From a virus: a stretch of DNA of 41,643 nucleotides. The notes under the pieces are model-generated. The model ran no database searches. It worked only from the letters and a program-made list of their open reading frames with translations, and had not been told where the DNA came from. The stretch lies in the IMG/VR virus record IMGVR_UViG_3300050821_012623, positions 1-41,643 of that record, one strand, 5' to 3'. A program made the translations under genes and the position numbers. Of this stretch, positions 20,211 through 29,414 are shown one piece after another (positions within the stretch are counted from its first letter, which is position 1; every line of letters starts with the position of its first letter).

Positions 20211-22095
20211 AAAACAGGCCTCCTGAGCGGAAAATATAATTGGTGCTCTGCCACTTTGCCGTGAGATTCGCCACGTTGATCCGCAGCTCCATGGATCCCG
20301 CATAGCCTGAAGCGGCAAGTCCGATCCATGGCTTGACGACCTGCTCGTTATCGCTCCAACCGGAGACGTTCCACATCGCCACGTTCCAGATCGCGGAATT
20401 TCCAGCCGACAATGGCACTACATTGGTCGCAGCAGTAGTGTCGAAATCCACCAGCATGTTGATGGAAAGGGTGAGGCTTCCCGTGACCTGGAAGAAGGGC
20501 TGACACTGACTCCAGATTTTCTGCATCTCGCGTTCGCCCATGTAGGAGAACGCGGGTTTCGCGGTCACGATGTAGGGATTGGCGTCATCCGCCGTCGTGG
20601 TATCACATTGCGCGACCGAATTCACCGTTCCATAGTAGATACTCTGCCCCGCCGTCTCGAAGCAGATCGCATTCCACGGGGAGTTGTAGCGGCCGAAGGT
20701 GCACCAGGCCCCGGAGATGGTGTTCTGCACATACTGGTAACTGGCGAGATTCGCCGAGGTGGGCACATTGAGAATGATCTTGGTACCCATCGGATACAAC
20801 ACAACCTGCCAGCCGAAAATACCCTGGTAGGAACTCGCATCCGTGTTGATATCCGCGCGAATTTTGTCCGTGATCGCAATCAGCGGCTGGGATCGGTCAG
20901 CAACCAATGCTTTGGAAAGGGGAGTGAGGCCATCCGCGCACAATATTGCCGCATCCGATCCCAGTTTGACGTTGCCCCGCCGTCCGAGTGCCAGGGGATT
21001 GCCGATCCGGAAGTGCCCCGCCTCATACCACGTGGCGACCTGGGCCGGATCGTAGCCCTGATACATGACCACCTCTCCCTGGGTGGAGATGAAGGCGAGA
21101 TAATCGTTGATCCCGCCTGCGTTATCCACGCTGTTGGTCGCCATCATGGCCAGCGAACCTCCGAGATTGAAGTTCGGCCCCATCGGCAACAGAGTCAATT
21201 GACCGGCGAATACGTTCTGCGGCAGGTAATATACGTTCATCGAATTCGCCTGCACGAACCATAGACGCGACTTGTAACGGATTACCTGACTCAATGAGGT
21301 GAGCGGGGATGGACCTCCGGTGAGCGCATAGGGAAAAGGAGAGGACAGAATCCCCCCTGAGGTCCAGGCACTGAACCCTGAGGAATTGACATTCAACGTC
21401 ACGGTCCAAGCCCCCGAGGAACCCCCGATGTTGGTCACCTTGGCATTGATGTTGTTGATCTGTGTCATGCCGGCGGCCCCGGTCACACCCACCGTCTCTC
21501 CGATGGCGAACGGGTTGCTACCTGCCACGCTGTTGACCGTCACCACGGCGGAGGCGGCAATGGAGATACCACTGATGGTCGCTGAAATCGGGGACGTGAT
21601 GGGCCACCAGGTGGTGCCGTCGAAGATGAGCGGATTGTCCGCCCCGTTCACCAGCATCAGAATTTCAGCCGAACCGGTCCCGAATTGCAGCCAGTCGTAT
21701 TGGGTATTGGTGATCTGCTGGACCGTGTTACTTCCGCTCCCGACGACCGCCGCCCCGACCGGCCCCCCGCCTGCATTGTCCACCCGGTAGATCGATCCCA
21801 CGCCGGCATTGATCACGCCCGCATACAGTTGATTGGCCCCGGCCAGCGAGTTATAGGCTGCGACGGTCTGACAAGCTCCGGTGAAGGTGGCGAGCGTGAC
21901 TTTCCCGCGCCGCAGCTCCACCCAGGAAGGCTGGGGAAACCAGTTGTCCAACACGATGGCGTCCGTCTCGGGCATGTTGGCCAAAGCATCGCGTGCATTC
22001 AGCCCCCCGATGGGCGCGGCCATGACATAGGCCTGCGCAGCCGGCTGCGCGGCCTGTTGTTTGCGAAGCAACCGCGTGACGGAGGTGCGCGGCAT
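20203..22095 (-). CDS. Tail nozzle/tubular protein B-like
   Basis: 630 residues, start sharing TAATG with the HNH gene. N-terminal MAAPIGGLNARDALANMPET at about 25-44, with LDNWFPQPSWVELRRGKVT following. This is the hallmark opening of podovirus tail nozzle proteins (T7 gp12/P22 gp10 class: P.GG.N..D....MP...A..L.N..P....V..R.G). The remainder is a beta-propeller-like series of strands (LWFVQANSMNVYYLPQNVF, FISTQGEVVMYQGYDP, IIWSQCQ-type repeats). It forms the distal part of the short tail beneath the adaptor. Confidence 0.85.
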   Translation of the reverse strand: MPRTSVTRLLRKQQAAQPAAQAYVMAAPIGGLNARDALANMPETDAIVLDNWFPQPSWVELRRGKVTLATFTGACQTVAAYNSLAGANQLYAGVINAGVGSIYRVDNAGGGPVGAAVVGSGSNTVQQITNTQYDWLQFGTGSAEILMLVNGADNPLIFDGTTWWPITSPISATISGISIAASAVVTVNSVAGSNPFAIGETVGVTGAAGMTQINNINAKVTNIGGSSGAWTVTLNVNSSGFSAWTSGGILSSPFPYALTGGPSPLTSLSQVIRYKSRLWFVQANSMNVYYLPQNVFAGQLTLLPMGPNFNLGGSLAMMATNSVDNAGGINDYLAFISTQGEVVMYQGYDPAQVATWYEAGHFRIGNPLALGRRGNVKLGSDAAILCADGLTPLSKALVADRSQPLIAITDKIRADINTDASSYQGIFGWQVVLYPMGTKIILNVPTSANLASYQYVQNTISGAWCTFGRYNSPWNAICFETAGQSIYYGTVNSVAQCDTTTADDANPYIVTAKPAFSYMGEREMQKIWSQCQPFFQVTGSLTLSINMLVDFDTTAATNVVPLSAGNSAIWNVAMWNVSGWSDNEQVVKPWIGLAASGYAGSMELRINVANLTAKWQSTNYIFRSGGLFYG

Positions 22096-22634
22096 TAGCG
22101 TTCCAAGGCGGCTTTGCGGTAGTTCGCGCGTGAGGCTTCGCGATTGGCTTCCTTATCGACAATGCCTCGATTGAACATGCGGTAATAGGTTGAGCGCCCG
22201 ATATCGAGCGCCCTGCAGATCTCCTCAATACTGGTCCCTACTTGCCTCATTTCACGAACCTTGGCTTCCATTTCCGGGGTTTGCACGAAGTTGTAGCGGT
22301 GGGACCACCGGGAAGTTCGATCCACCGCATCCCGGTCGGCCATGTTTGAAGCTTGGTCGCCGGGATATAGATGGTCGGGATTGACGCATCGCTCATTGCT
22401 GCATTCCCGTTTGTGGCAGAGCATTTTTCCTTCGGGGATTGGGCCACGAAACAGTTCCCATGACACTCGTGCGGCGATCTGAGGGCGGCCATCCTTCCAA
22501 AAATGCGGGCGGCAGCGCGAATCGCCAGAGCCTTTGTTCGCATAAGTGCCATTCCAATCCCAACAGCCATTCTCAAGTTTCTGCACCTTCGACATGAATC
22601 GATCGCGGACTGAAGGCCAAATTCTGGCAGCCAT
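22095..22634 (-). CDS. HNH endonuclease with C-terminal HTH (homing type)
   Basis: 179 residues, ATG with AGGAG upstream. N-terminus RFMSKVQKLENGCWDWNGTY is the standard start of phage HNH-3 proteins. The catalytic region holds MLCHKRECSNERCVNPDHLY (HNH with CxNPxHL zinc/metal residues). The C-terminal part (TSIEEICRALDIGRSTYYRM) is a helix-turn-helix for DNA binding. It is inserted between the adaptor and nozzle genes, has its own 70-base upstream gap and lower GC, and is probably a mobile gene. Confidence 0.85.
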   Translation of the reverse strand: MAARIWPSVRDRFMSKVQKLENGCWDWNGTYANKGSGDSRCRPHFWKDGRPQIAARVSWELFRGPIPEGKMLCHKRECSNERCVNPDHLYPGDQASNMADRDAVDRTSRWSHRYNFVQTPEMEAKVREMRQVGTSIEEICRALDIGRSTYYRMFNRGIVDKEANREASRANYRKAALER

Positions 22635-22704
22635 GAAAGACTCCTGATTTCTTAGGAACCATCATGATACCATACCCCAGCGCATTGAAACCCCTATGAA
22701 ATCA

Positions 22705-23679
22705 CTACGATCCGAAACCAGAATCAGGCACGTTCTGGCTGTTCAACAGTCTGATGCCACTGGCGCGCGCATTGAGTGGCAGGTTGCGCGCCATTGTCTG
22801 CCGTCCTGCGATGCGGTCGAGTTTGTCGGAAAACTCAACATGCTCATCCGCATAGGCCATACCGATGGCCTTCAACACGCGCCATTTGAGCGACAGCGTC
22901 ACGAGATCCTCATCGATCAGACAGACATCACTGTCGTTCTGGAAGCTGGTCTGTACCGCAACCGTGGGCGCGCTGCCCAAGGCGATGAAGTTCTTCGACA
23001 TATACTCCATAACGATCAGGTCGCTGATCGGGCTCGCCTGTCCGGTGGGTACATAGGGGGCCGGATTGATGTAGATCTGATTGTTCATGAGCCGGTAACG
23101 TAGTCGAGGACCGACCGGGGAGATGCCGGACTTCAACACCTGCCATTCCTGCGCATCCACCGGACCCAGCAGTTGCCAGCGGAAGTTTCGGTCCCAGCCC
23201 GTCTGGGGGATGAAGTGGTCCAGATCCGTAGGTTGCGCGTAGGCTTCCTGGCCGAAGGCAAGACTCGAATCGATGCCGGTCCCGTTCGCCTGGGTGACGT
23301 TGGAATTCTGGCTCATTGTGACAGTACCGGCACCGGCGTTCACCGCCGTCACCATCATGTCATTCACTGCGAATTTGGAAGCGATCTGCCATCCGACTTG
23401 CACACCAGCGAGATTGGTCCCGGTGATGTTGGTGATTACATTGGAGTTGTAGGTAAAGGTCCCGGTGAACGGCCCGATACCGAGCAGGTTGAAGAGGAAC
23501 TGTTGCCGCAGAGCAGGCCAGTAATCGGCCGCCAAGGGCTCACTGCGCAGTTCGCTGGCAGCCCGGTTGGCGAGGTAATAGCCCTTGATGACATTGGCAT
23601 CGGAATTGCCGATGACACCAGCCGGCGGCGGTAAGCCGATCTCACCAAATGCCTGCTGGAGGATGGTGAGCAACGACAT
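22705..23679 (-). CDS. Tail adaptor (tail tubular protein A-like)
   Basis: 324 residues. MSLLTILQQAFGEIGLPPPA opens it, with ANVIKGYYLANRAASELRSE and YWPALRQQFLF following, the helical pattern of podovirus adaptor proteins (gp11/gp4 class). A beta-rich insertion (TGTFTYNSNVITNITGTNL) sits in the middle. The final 60 residues (LSLKWRVLKAIGMAYADEHV, FSDKLDRIAGRQTMARNLPL) are typical of the family's C-terminal helix bundle. It connects portal and nozzle. Gene order adaptor-nozzle-fibre is as expected. Confidence 0.8.
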   Translation of the reverse strand: MSLLTILQQAFGEIGLPPPAGVIGNSDANVIKGYYLANRAASELRSEPLAADYWPALRQQFLFNLLGIGPFTGTFTYNSNVITNITGTNLAGVQVGWQIASKFAVNDMMVTAVNAGAGTVTMSQNSNVTQANGTGIDSSLAFGQEAYAQPTDLDHFIPQTGWDRNFRWQLLGPVDAQEWQVLKSGISPVGPRLRYRLMNNQIYINPAPYVPTGQASPISDLIVMEYMSKNFIALGSAPTVAVQTSFQNDSDVCLIDEDLVTLSLKWRVLKAIGMAYADEHVEFSDKLDRIAGRQTMARNLPLNARASGIRLLNSQNVPDSGFGS

Positions 23680-23680
23680 T

Positions 23681-24523
23681 TCAGGTCTCCGCGGTTTCCG
23701 CCTGTGCGGTGATGGCCTGGGTACGCTTGCTGGTCTTCACGCTTGCCGACTTCAGCTTCTGCGGCTGAGGGGTGAAGTTGGTATTCGCGGTCGAATGGCT
23801 CGTTTGCATGCCCTGCGCGAACTGGGCTTGCATCTGGGCGATCGTGGACTGAAGTTGCTTGATCTGCTCCTCCTGCAAGTTCGACCTCTCCTCAGCCCGC
23901 GCAGCTTTGGCCTGTTCGCTCGCTACGATCTTATTGCGCTGGCGCTCATCCAGAGCCGCTTTGGCCAGATCCCGGTATTTGCGGCCGCCCATGATGGAGG
24001 AGGCATTGTTGTCCGAAAGAGCAGCGAGCGCTTCAACCGTGGGAATGTTGAGCATCTTGAGCGACTCAGCGTAGGAGCGCGTCACCACACCCCATTCCTC
24101 GATCGGCCAGCCGTCATCGGCCTTTTCGCCTTTGCGCATGAACCGGCCCCATGCCGCGGGATACTTCGCAGCATCCGAAGGGTCACCGTTCGCGCACTGC
24201 TCGAGCACGCTCCACGTGGTGTGATACTCGCCCGAGTCCGGATCGATCGCGGTGTCGTAATCGATGCCGGCGGCGAGCGTATCCCACATGGTCTTGGAGT
24301 TGCCCGGTGCCACGATCCGTACCCAGATCCGATCCTGAAAGATGGGGAATCCCATGGACTGAGTCAGATACTCCATGGCGTAGGGCTTGATGTAGAACTC
24401 CACGATGAGCTCACCATCCAGGCCCGCACCGCCTTCGCCCGGCTTGCCATAAAAGACCCGGCTGGCATCGCTTTTCGGGGACTCCAGCATGCGGGGCGGG
24501 GCGAATGAAGTGGCTTCGTTCAT
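23681..24523 (-). CDS. Structural protein of unknown class (280 aa)
   Basis: Start overlaps the stop of the tri-domain enzyme (ATGA). N-terminal domain, about 1-150, includes ELIVEFYIKPYAMEYLTQSM, DYDTAIDPDSGEYHTTWSVL and KYPAAWGRFMRKGEKADDGW. The C-terminal 100 residues are a long coiled coil (EQAKAARAEERSNLQEEQIK, QLQSTIAQMQAQFAQGM) with a basic Thr/Ala tail. The pairing with the head and adaptor genes suggests a head-completion or internal protein. No family I can name. Confidence 0.65.
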   Translation of the reverse strand: MNEATSFAPPRMLESPKSDASRVFYGKPGEGGAGLDGELIVEFYIKPYAMEYLTQSMGFPIFQDRIWVRIVAPGNSKTMWDTLAAGIDYDTAIDPDSGEYHTTWSVLEQCANGDPSDAAKYPAAWGRFMRKGEKADDGWPIEEWGVVTRSYAESLKMLNIPTVEALAALSDNNASSIMGGRKYRDLAKAALDERQRNKIVASEQAKAARAEERSNLQEEQIKQLQSTIAQMQAQFAQGMQTSHSTANTNFTPQPQKLKSASVKTSKRTQAITAQAETAET

Positions 24524-26460
24524 GACAGATCCTTGATGGCTTTGCGCCAGCAGTAATTGGCTCCGACCTCGACCGGTCCCAGTACTTCTTCCACCGCGCG
24601 CTTCACGCCCCAGGTGGGATAGCCGGGATTCTCATAGTCGTGGCCGGAAATGAATCCGGTATGTTTGACCTTCGGTAACCAGGCAAGCACATCGGCCCGA
24701 CAGGCCTCGTAGGTGTGATTCGCATCGATGAAGACGAAGTCGAGACTGCCGTCCGGCACTTCCCGAGCGGCTTCGACCGAATCCTTCACTAGAATCCGCG
24801 CACGTTCCCCGGCAAAGGCCGTGGCGGCCCGGGTGGCCCCCAGGTAATAGTCCTGCTGGGTCTGGCTGAGGTTGGCATGGAAGTCATCCCCACCATCGCC
24901 CTGTTTCCAGGAATCCACCATGTAGAGCGTTAGATCCGGTTTCTGAAGCAGCCGGCAGGAGAGCTCACCGGCGAATACACCGATCTCGGCACCTACCGGC
25001 GCTTCCATACCCTCAAGCCAGGTCGAGAGCTGAATCCAGCGTTCGTCTACATCCCGCGGCTTCATGAGGCTGGCAAGATAGGGAATCAGCCCTTCCCCAT
25101 AAACGCGCAACACGCATCCGCAGGAAACTAGGACAGGCGCCATTTCCTTAAACTCTTCGGCCTGCGTAATCATCCAGGGGGCGCAGCGGAATTTCTCGCC
25201 CGCCATGCTCACTTCGAGGACTCTTTCCCCCTCGTTGAGTCGTTGAGGGTAAGCGTGATGGGTATCCGCATAACAGGAGTCGAAGCCGAACAGGCGTAAG
25301 TGTCGATGGCCCAATAAGTAGGCGAGCGACAGCGCTTTCATGCCCACCGTGGTCCCGCCGCCGAGACTTATCGCCTGGGGATGCTCACGCTCGATCAGGC
25401 TCTGGTAGCACGTCATGGCGGCATGCCAGCACACGAGGTCATTACCGGCGGCTTTCAGCACGGCCGGATGGCACTGGGAAGCGTAGTACTTGATGCAGTG
25501 GTCGGCGGGCACGAAGTCCAGATTTCCCCACCGTGCATCGAGCATCACGTGCGCATCGGCCTGGATGCCGTGCTCTTTTAGGTAGGCGTAGGCGTTGTTC
25601 AGCGCGTAGACCACGGCACCGGATAGTTGCATGCCGCGGATATAGAATAGATTCTCTTTGAGGCTCGGGCCACCGCCGACAATCACTGCGGTACGCGTAT
25701 CGGTGCCGCCCTTGAGCCATTGGCAGGCCAGCTTCAGCGCCGATCGCACATGATCATGCAAGGTCGCATCGTCGGTATTGGCCTGCACGATGAATTCTGT
25801 GCCGGAGCCACCGCCGACCTTCCACACCTCGGGCACCCAGCCCTCAATCACCTCATGCGGGCGGGGGTGACCATGGAAGAAGACGACCGACGTGTTTTTC
25901 GGAATGCCATGGCGGCAATCCACCTTGTAGCTGCGCAGCCGGCCCGGATAGAGGTCCTGGAGGATAGCAGCCGTTTCCCATGCGGGATGTTCCGCCAAGA
26001 TGGCCAACTCGATCACTTCCTGATCACCGCCGCTCAGCCGGCGGTCTCGCCAGTCATCCCAGATGAAATTGCACTTCCCTGCTTCCCAAGCCATTACCCC
26101 CGAACCAAGTCCACCTGGTCGGTAGACATCCCGCAGCATGGCGAAGTCCACCGAGCACATGGCCAATGCATCCAGCGGACCGGTAATCACCGTGTCGAGA
26201 TCGAAATAAAGGACGCGATCACCTTCCGGGAAAGCATCCTTTGAGAAGAGATAGAGCTTGGCCCACCAGCCCCGGTCCGAGAGGTCTTTCGGCACCTCCC
26301 GGACCTTGATGCCTGGATCCAGGCCCGTCGCATCGTCAGTGAAGCAGACGAACTGCCCCGGAAAACCGGCCTGCAGGTTGCGCACCACGCCATCATAAAG
26401 CCGATTGACGTAATCCGCCCCATAGAGCGTGCCGACCTTGACGCATGCGACGTTGAGCAC
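24520..26460 (-). CDS. Tri-domain enzyme: glycosyltransferase / DUF115 (Maf-like) / SAM methyltransferase
   Basis: 646 residues, GTG start directly after the previous stop with GGAAGGGG upstream. Domain 1 (1-225): GT-A glycosyltransferase with WAKLYLFSKDAFPEGDRVLY, the metal-binding FDLDT (D87, D89) and FHGHPRP at 195-201, like GT8-type sequences. Domain 2 (about 235-470): TAVIVGGGPSLKENL at 257-271, VVYALNNAYAYL, ADAHVMLDAR, GGGTTVGMKALSLAYLLGHR and LRLFGFDSCYADTHH, the pattern of DUF115/MptE-like domains found in Maf flagellin-glycosylation proteins. Domain 3 (485-646): GAEIGVFAGELS (SAM motif I), YMVDSWKQGD, FIDANHTYE and GFISGHDYE, a class I methyltransferase. It lies between head and adaptor genes, so it likely glycosylates (and O-methylates sugars on) a virion or host-surface target; that is inference. 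Confidence 0.8.
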   Translation of the reverse strand: MLNVACVKVGTLYGADYVNRLYDGVVRNLQAGFPGQFVCFTDDATGLDPGIKVREVPKDLSDRGWWAKLYLFSKDAFPEGDRVLYFDLDTVITGPLDALAMCSVDFAMLRDVYRPGGLGSGVMAWEAGKCNFIWDDWRDRRLSGGDQEVIELAILAEHPAWETAAILQDLYPGRLRSYKVDCRHGIPKNTSVVFFHGHPRPHEVIEGWVPEVWKVGGGSGTEFIVQANTDDATLHDHVRSALKLACQWLKGGTDTRTAVIVGGGPSLKENLFYIRGMQLSGAVVYALNNAYAYLKEHGIQADAHVMLDARWGNLDFVPADHCIKYYASQCHPAVLKAAGNDLVCWHAAMTCYQSLIEREHPQAISLGGGTTVGMKALSLAYLLGHRHLRLFGFDSCYADTHHAYPQRLNEGERVLEVSMAGEKFRCAPWMITQAEEFKEMAPVLVSCGCVLRVYGEGLIPYLASLMKPRDVDERWIQLSTWLEGMEAPVGAEIGVFAGELSCRLLQKPDLTLYMVDSWKQGDGGDDFHANLSQTQQDYYLGATRAATAFAGERARILVKDSVEAAREVPDGSLDFVFIDANHTYEACRADVLAWLPKVKHTGFISGHDYENPGYPTWGVKRAVEEVLGPVEVGANYCWRKAIKDLS

Positions 26461-27249
26461 TTACGCCCCTTCCAGCTGACCGCGATTGGCGTAGTACACC
26501 AGAGCCAGACTCTGCGTACTGGTCGTGGTACCCGTTGCGGCCCGGGCGCCCAGGATCTGCGCACCGACCGAGCTCACTACCTTGAACCGGCCCGCCGTAC
26601 CCGATACGTACGCCGCCACGCCAGGCGTGACCTGCACTGCGGTCTTCAGCGTCCAGGCCCGCCCCGAGAGCTGGTACCAAGCCACCGTCTGCTGGTTCGC
26701 CTGGGAGGCCAGTCCCGAGCCGTCATACAGTTTGGTGATCGGGTAGACCGTGCCCTGGGTGAGGGACTGCGCTGTCGCACCCACCGCCGCGCTGGAGACC
26801 GCCACGGCCACCGGGAAGCCGGTGTTCTTGGTGGTGGGTAGCGTGGTGATCAGGTATGTCGCATCCCAGATGACCAGGGTGCCCACAGGGAGCGCATTGG
26901 AGACCGGATTGCGCAGGGCGATGAATTCCGCCCAGCCCAGCGTCGGTTCCCAGGCCGAAATGATCTGGCCCGGCGAAACGGTGAAGATCGGCGCCGGCAG
27001 TACCGGACTCGTGACGGTTCCCGCCGTGGTCGCGGCCGACTCAGGTTTCTGGAAGACCGTATTGAATCCGGCATACGGACCGGGCATATCCGCCCAGACG
27101 TTGCCGATATCGTAGTCGCCCAGCTGGTTGTTCTGCGCAACCCAGTTGTAGGCAACACCATTGGTGACCGTCGTCGGAAACCCCGGCGGCACATAGGTCT
27201 GTGCGGCAAAGGGCGAGACGGGAGTGGCTTTTACCGTGACAATTCCCAT
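26461..27249 (-). CDS. Head-associated/decoration protein candidate
   Basis: 262 residues, immediately downstream of the coat gene (two bases). Predominantly beta-sheet: MGIVTVKATPVSPFAAQTYV, TPGVAAYVSGTAGRFKVVSS, QSLALVYYANRGQLEGA, with Thr/Val/Ala-rich strands. No known motif. Position and composition suggest a capsid decoration or head-completion protein; direct evidence is lacking. It is a plausible substrate for the glycosyltransferase encoded next to it. Confidence 0.6.
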   Translation of the reverse strand: MGIVTVKATPVSPFAAQTYVPPGFPTTVTNGVAYNWVAQNNQLGDYDIGNVWADMPGPYAGFNTVFQKPESAATTAGTVTSPVLPAPIFTVSPGQIISAWEPTLGWAEFIALRNPVSNALPVGTLVIWDATYLITTLPTTKNTGFPVAVAVSSAAVGATAQSLTQGTVYPITKLYDGSGLASQANQQTVAWYQLSGRAWTLKTAVQVTPGVAAYVSGTAGRFKVVSSVGAQILGARAATGTTTSTQSLALVYYANRGQLEGA

Positions 27250-27251
27250 GA

Positions 27252-28235
27252 TTACGCTCCCAGCAAGCCCTGAAGGAACCGGTTGCTCGTGGTCATGTTG
27301 CCGGCAAACCCGACGAGCTTGACCATCGCATCCTGGTTGACCGCGAAACGCTCATCCCCGAGCGGGGCGAAGTTCCGATCCTGGTGCGGGCGGAAGAACA
27401 GGTACTTACTGTTCAGGAAGAACATGGTGTTCGTGGGCGCACCGCCCCCGAACCCGCCATCCAGCACCACGTCGGCGTTCATGTACTTGAGCGTCTGGAA
27501 TCCCAGCTCCGCCAGGTCCTCATCACCCACGCGCTGCAGGGCCTGCATGGACTCGAGGTAGTACCGGTAGAAGTTGTTATCCGCGACGATCAGATCCGGC
27601 GCATCCGCACCACGGACCAACTGCAGGTACACCCGGTTCATGTAGGTCTGGATCGTGGCCGTGCTGACTGCCGCGCCTCCAGTCGTGACCCCGGAGAAGA
27701 ATACGTTGCGCCAGAAGGCCCAGACCGAAGGATCGATACCCCCTACGATACCGGAAGACGGTGTCGCGCTGATGAGCAGCTGCAATCCGCCGATCTGGCG
27801 GCCCCCATCCGCAGTGCCGTTGGAGTAGATGTCCAGGGCCACGTTGTTGGTGAGGGTCTGCTCGGCGTTCTCGATACGCCCTTCCAGCAGATCGATGATG
27901 GCCTCTTCGCCCGAGTTCTGCAGCATCTCAAGACCGGAGATCGATACCGCCACAGCAGCCTGAGCATAGTTGTACTCGGCTCCTGTGAAGACATCGGACG
28001 GCGAGATGTTGAGGACCTCATACCCGGAATAGCGCTTGTAGGTACCGTTCTCCTGGTAGTTGAGTTCCTGAACGATCGTGCGACCTCCACTGACCGGTTT
28101 GACCCGGCCGCGCGCTCGGAGGCGATAGAGCAATGCGTTGTTCTTGGTAACGTTGTCGGCCAGCTTCCCTGTGCGGTTGCGCAGGGTGGTGGTCACGATT
28201 TCCGTTACCGTGGCTGATGGATTGATCAGAGCCAT
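27252..28235 (-). CDS. Major capsid (coat) protein
   Basis: 327 residues. N-terminal helix MALINPSATVTEIVTTTLRN, then the basic arm RARGRVKPVSGGRTIVQELN and YKRYSGYEVLNISPSDVFTG, the extended-strand region of HK97-fold coats. Later DLIVADNNFYRYYLESMQAL and KYMNADVVLDGGFGGGAPTN (the P-domain strands and loop) and FLNSKYLFFRPHQDRNFAPL. No protease gene or N-terminal propeptide is seen, so maturation is probably scaffold-based as in P22-like phages. It follows the scaffold gene by 18 bases and should be the most abundant late product. Confidence 0.8.
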   Translation of the reverse strand: MALINPSATVTEIVTTTLRNRTGKLADNVTKNNALLYRLRARGRVKPVSGGRTIVQELNYQENGTYKRYSGYEVLNISPSDVFTGAEYNYAQAAVAVSISGLEMLQNSGEEAIIDLLEGRIENAEQTLTNNVALDIYSNGTADGGRQIGGLQLLISATPSSGIVGGIDPSVWAFWRNVFFSGVTTGGAAVSTATIQTYMNRVYLQLVRGADAPDLIVADNNFYRYYLESMQALQRVGDEDLAELGFQTLKYMNADVVLDGGFGGGAPTNTMFFLNSKYLFFRPHQDRNFAPLGDERFAVNQDAMVKLVGFAGNMTTSNRFLQGLLGA

Positions 28236-28253
28236 GGTAACTCCCGATAAGGT

Positions 28254-29414
28254 TTAAACCCGGCTGCTGGCTTCTGCCATGGCAGCCCGTATTTCATCAC
28301 GAAGCGTCAGATCCTTGCCGTTCGGCACCGGAGCGTTGCCCGGGCCAGTTCGCAAAGAACCTGCTTTGCGACGGGCAGCTTCTGCCCTGCGTCGCTTGTC
28401 CTCTTCCACCTTTCGGGCTTGCGTTTCCGCCTGCGCGATCAGCTTGGAGGTTTCGGGATGAGCCCTGACGGCGAGTTGATAGGCTTCTTCCAACGTAGAT
28501 GCGTTCCCTGCGCCAAGGAGGGCAGCCATGAGGCTGTTCACATGGTCGAAGTAGGGATAGGCCGGCTGGCCGTTCGCATCCATCTTGGAGCGGAATGTCT
28601 CAATCTCACTGTTGACTGCTGTCATCTCCGCACGTTCACGCTCCTGGGCCTGTCGTCTCTGCTCAGCCTGAAACGCTTCGTTGACCTGCCGTTGCACGAG
28701 CTGGTCAATGGGAATGTTGGGCTGCTGAGGCTGACCCTGAGCGGGAGCGCCGGCCTGTTGGCCGATCAAACTGCGTAGATCCACGCCATTGGCGTTGGCG
28801 ATCTGTCGAATGGTGTTGGCCCGGACATTCATGTCGGGGCTGTTCAACTGGCTGATGATCCCTAGGGATTCACGCCAGAGATCGACAGGGGACAAACCGC
28901 GCGCCTGAATGAGCGGCGCATGCTGGTTCGACACCTGCATGAAATTGTTGCCGATGAGCCGCACTTCGTCCTGCGCACTGATGGCGCGGGCGACATCGCG
29001 TTCACGGCGATCGACGATATGCTGGACTTCGGGAGGGACCTTGGCCCACAGGGCTTTCTCTTCAGGCTTCCAGGTGGCTGGAGCGGGAAGGGCTACAGGC
29101 GCTATTGCGCCAGTATTTCCCGGGGAGGCTGATGCGTCTGTTCGAACGCCTTCTGGAACCGGCGCAGTCGTTCCAGCTATTCCGGTGTCAGCTCGTGCGG
29201 CGAACTTTCCATCTGGACCCCGGGATCGGGTTCCATCGGTTCCACCGGCGGCATCGGTTCGCTCGCCCCGGTCTGATAACACTCGCTCGTGCCCAGATAC
29301 ATTTTCATTCTCCTGCCGTGACTGAACCTCCTCGAGGGAGGATTGCAACTGCTCCCGCAAGGTCGGTTCGGGTTTGGTGTCATCTGCAACGACTTCTTCT
29401 TCAACGGCGCTCAA
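28254..29414 (-). CDS. Scaffolding protein
   Basis: 386 residues; the open frame starts with TTG at 29414-29412 preceded by GGGGGT, since there is no early ATG. Acidic, Gln-rich, mainly helical: LREQLQSSLEEVQSRQENEN, TWKPEEKALWAKVPPEVQHI (the W..EEKA.W...PPEVQ motif common in podovirus scaffolds), VDRRERDVARAISAQDEVRL, then long charged helices ending with VEEDKRRRAEAARRK. It precedes the coat gene, as expected for a protein that organises the procapsid and leaves before packaging. Confidence 0.75.
   Translation of the reverse strand: MSAVEEEVVADDTKPEPTLREQLQSSLEEVQSRQENENVSGHERVLSDRGERTDAAGGTDGTRSRGPDGKFAARADTGIAGTTAPVPEGVRTDASASPGNTGAIAPVALPAPATWKPEEKALWAKVPPEVQHIVDRRERDVARAISAQDEVRLIGNNFMQVSNQHAPLIQARGLSPVDLWRESLGIISQLNSPDMNVRANTIRQIANANGVDLRSLIGQQAGAPAQGQPQQPNIPIDQLVQRQVNEAFQAEQRRQAQERERAEMTAVNSEIETFRSKMDANGQPAYPYFDHVNSLMAALLGAGNASTLEEAYQLAVRAHPETSKLIAQAETQARKVEEDKRRRAEAARRKAGSLRTGPGNAPVPNGKDLTLRDEIRAAMAEASSRV

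Noticed and set aside
23585-24508. 307-aa plus-strand ORF
   Set aside because: Antisense shadow of the 280-aa structural gene. Arg/His/Leu-rich composition with no motif, while the minus frame has coupling and a coiled coil.
27384-28217. 277-aa plus-strand ORF
   Set aside because: Lies wholly antisense to the coat gene. High GC removes stop codons on the opposite strand.
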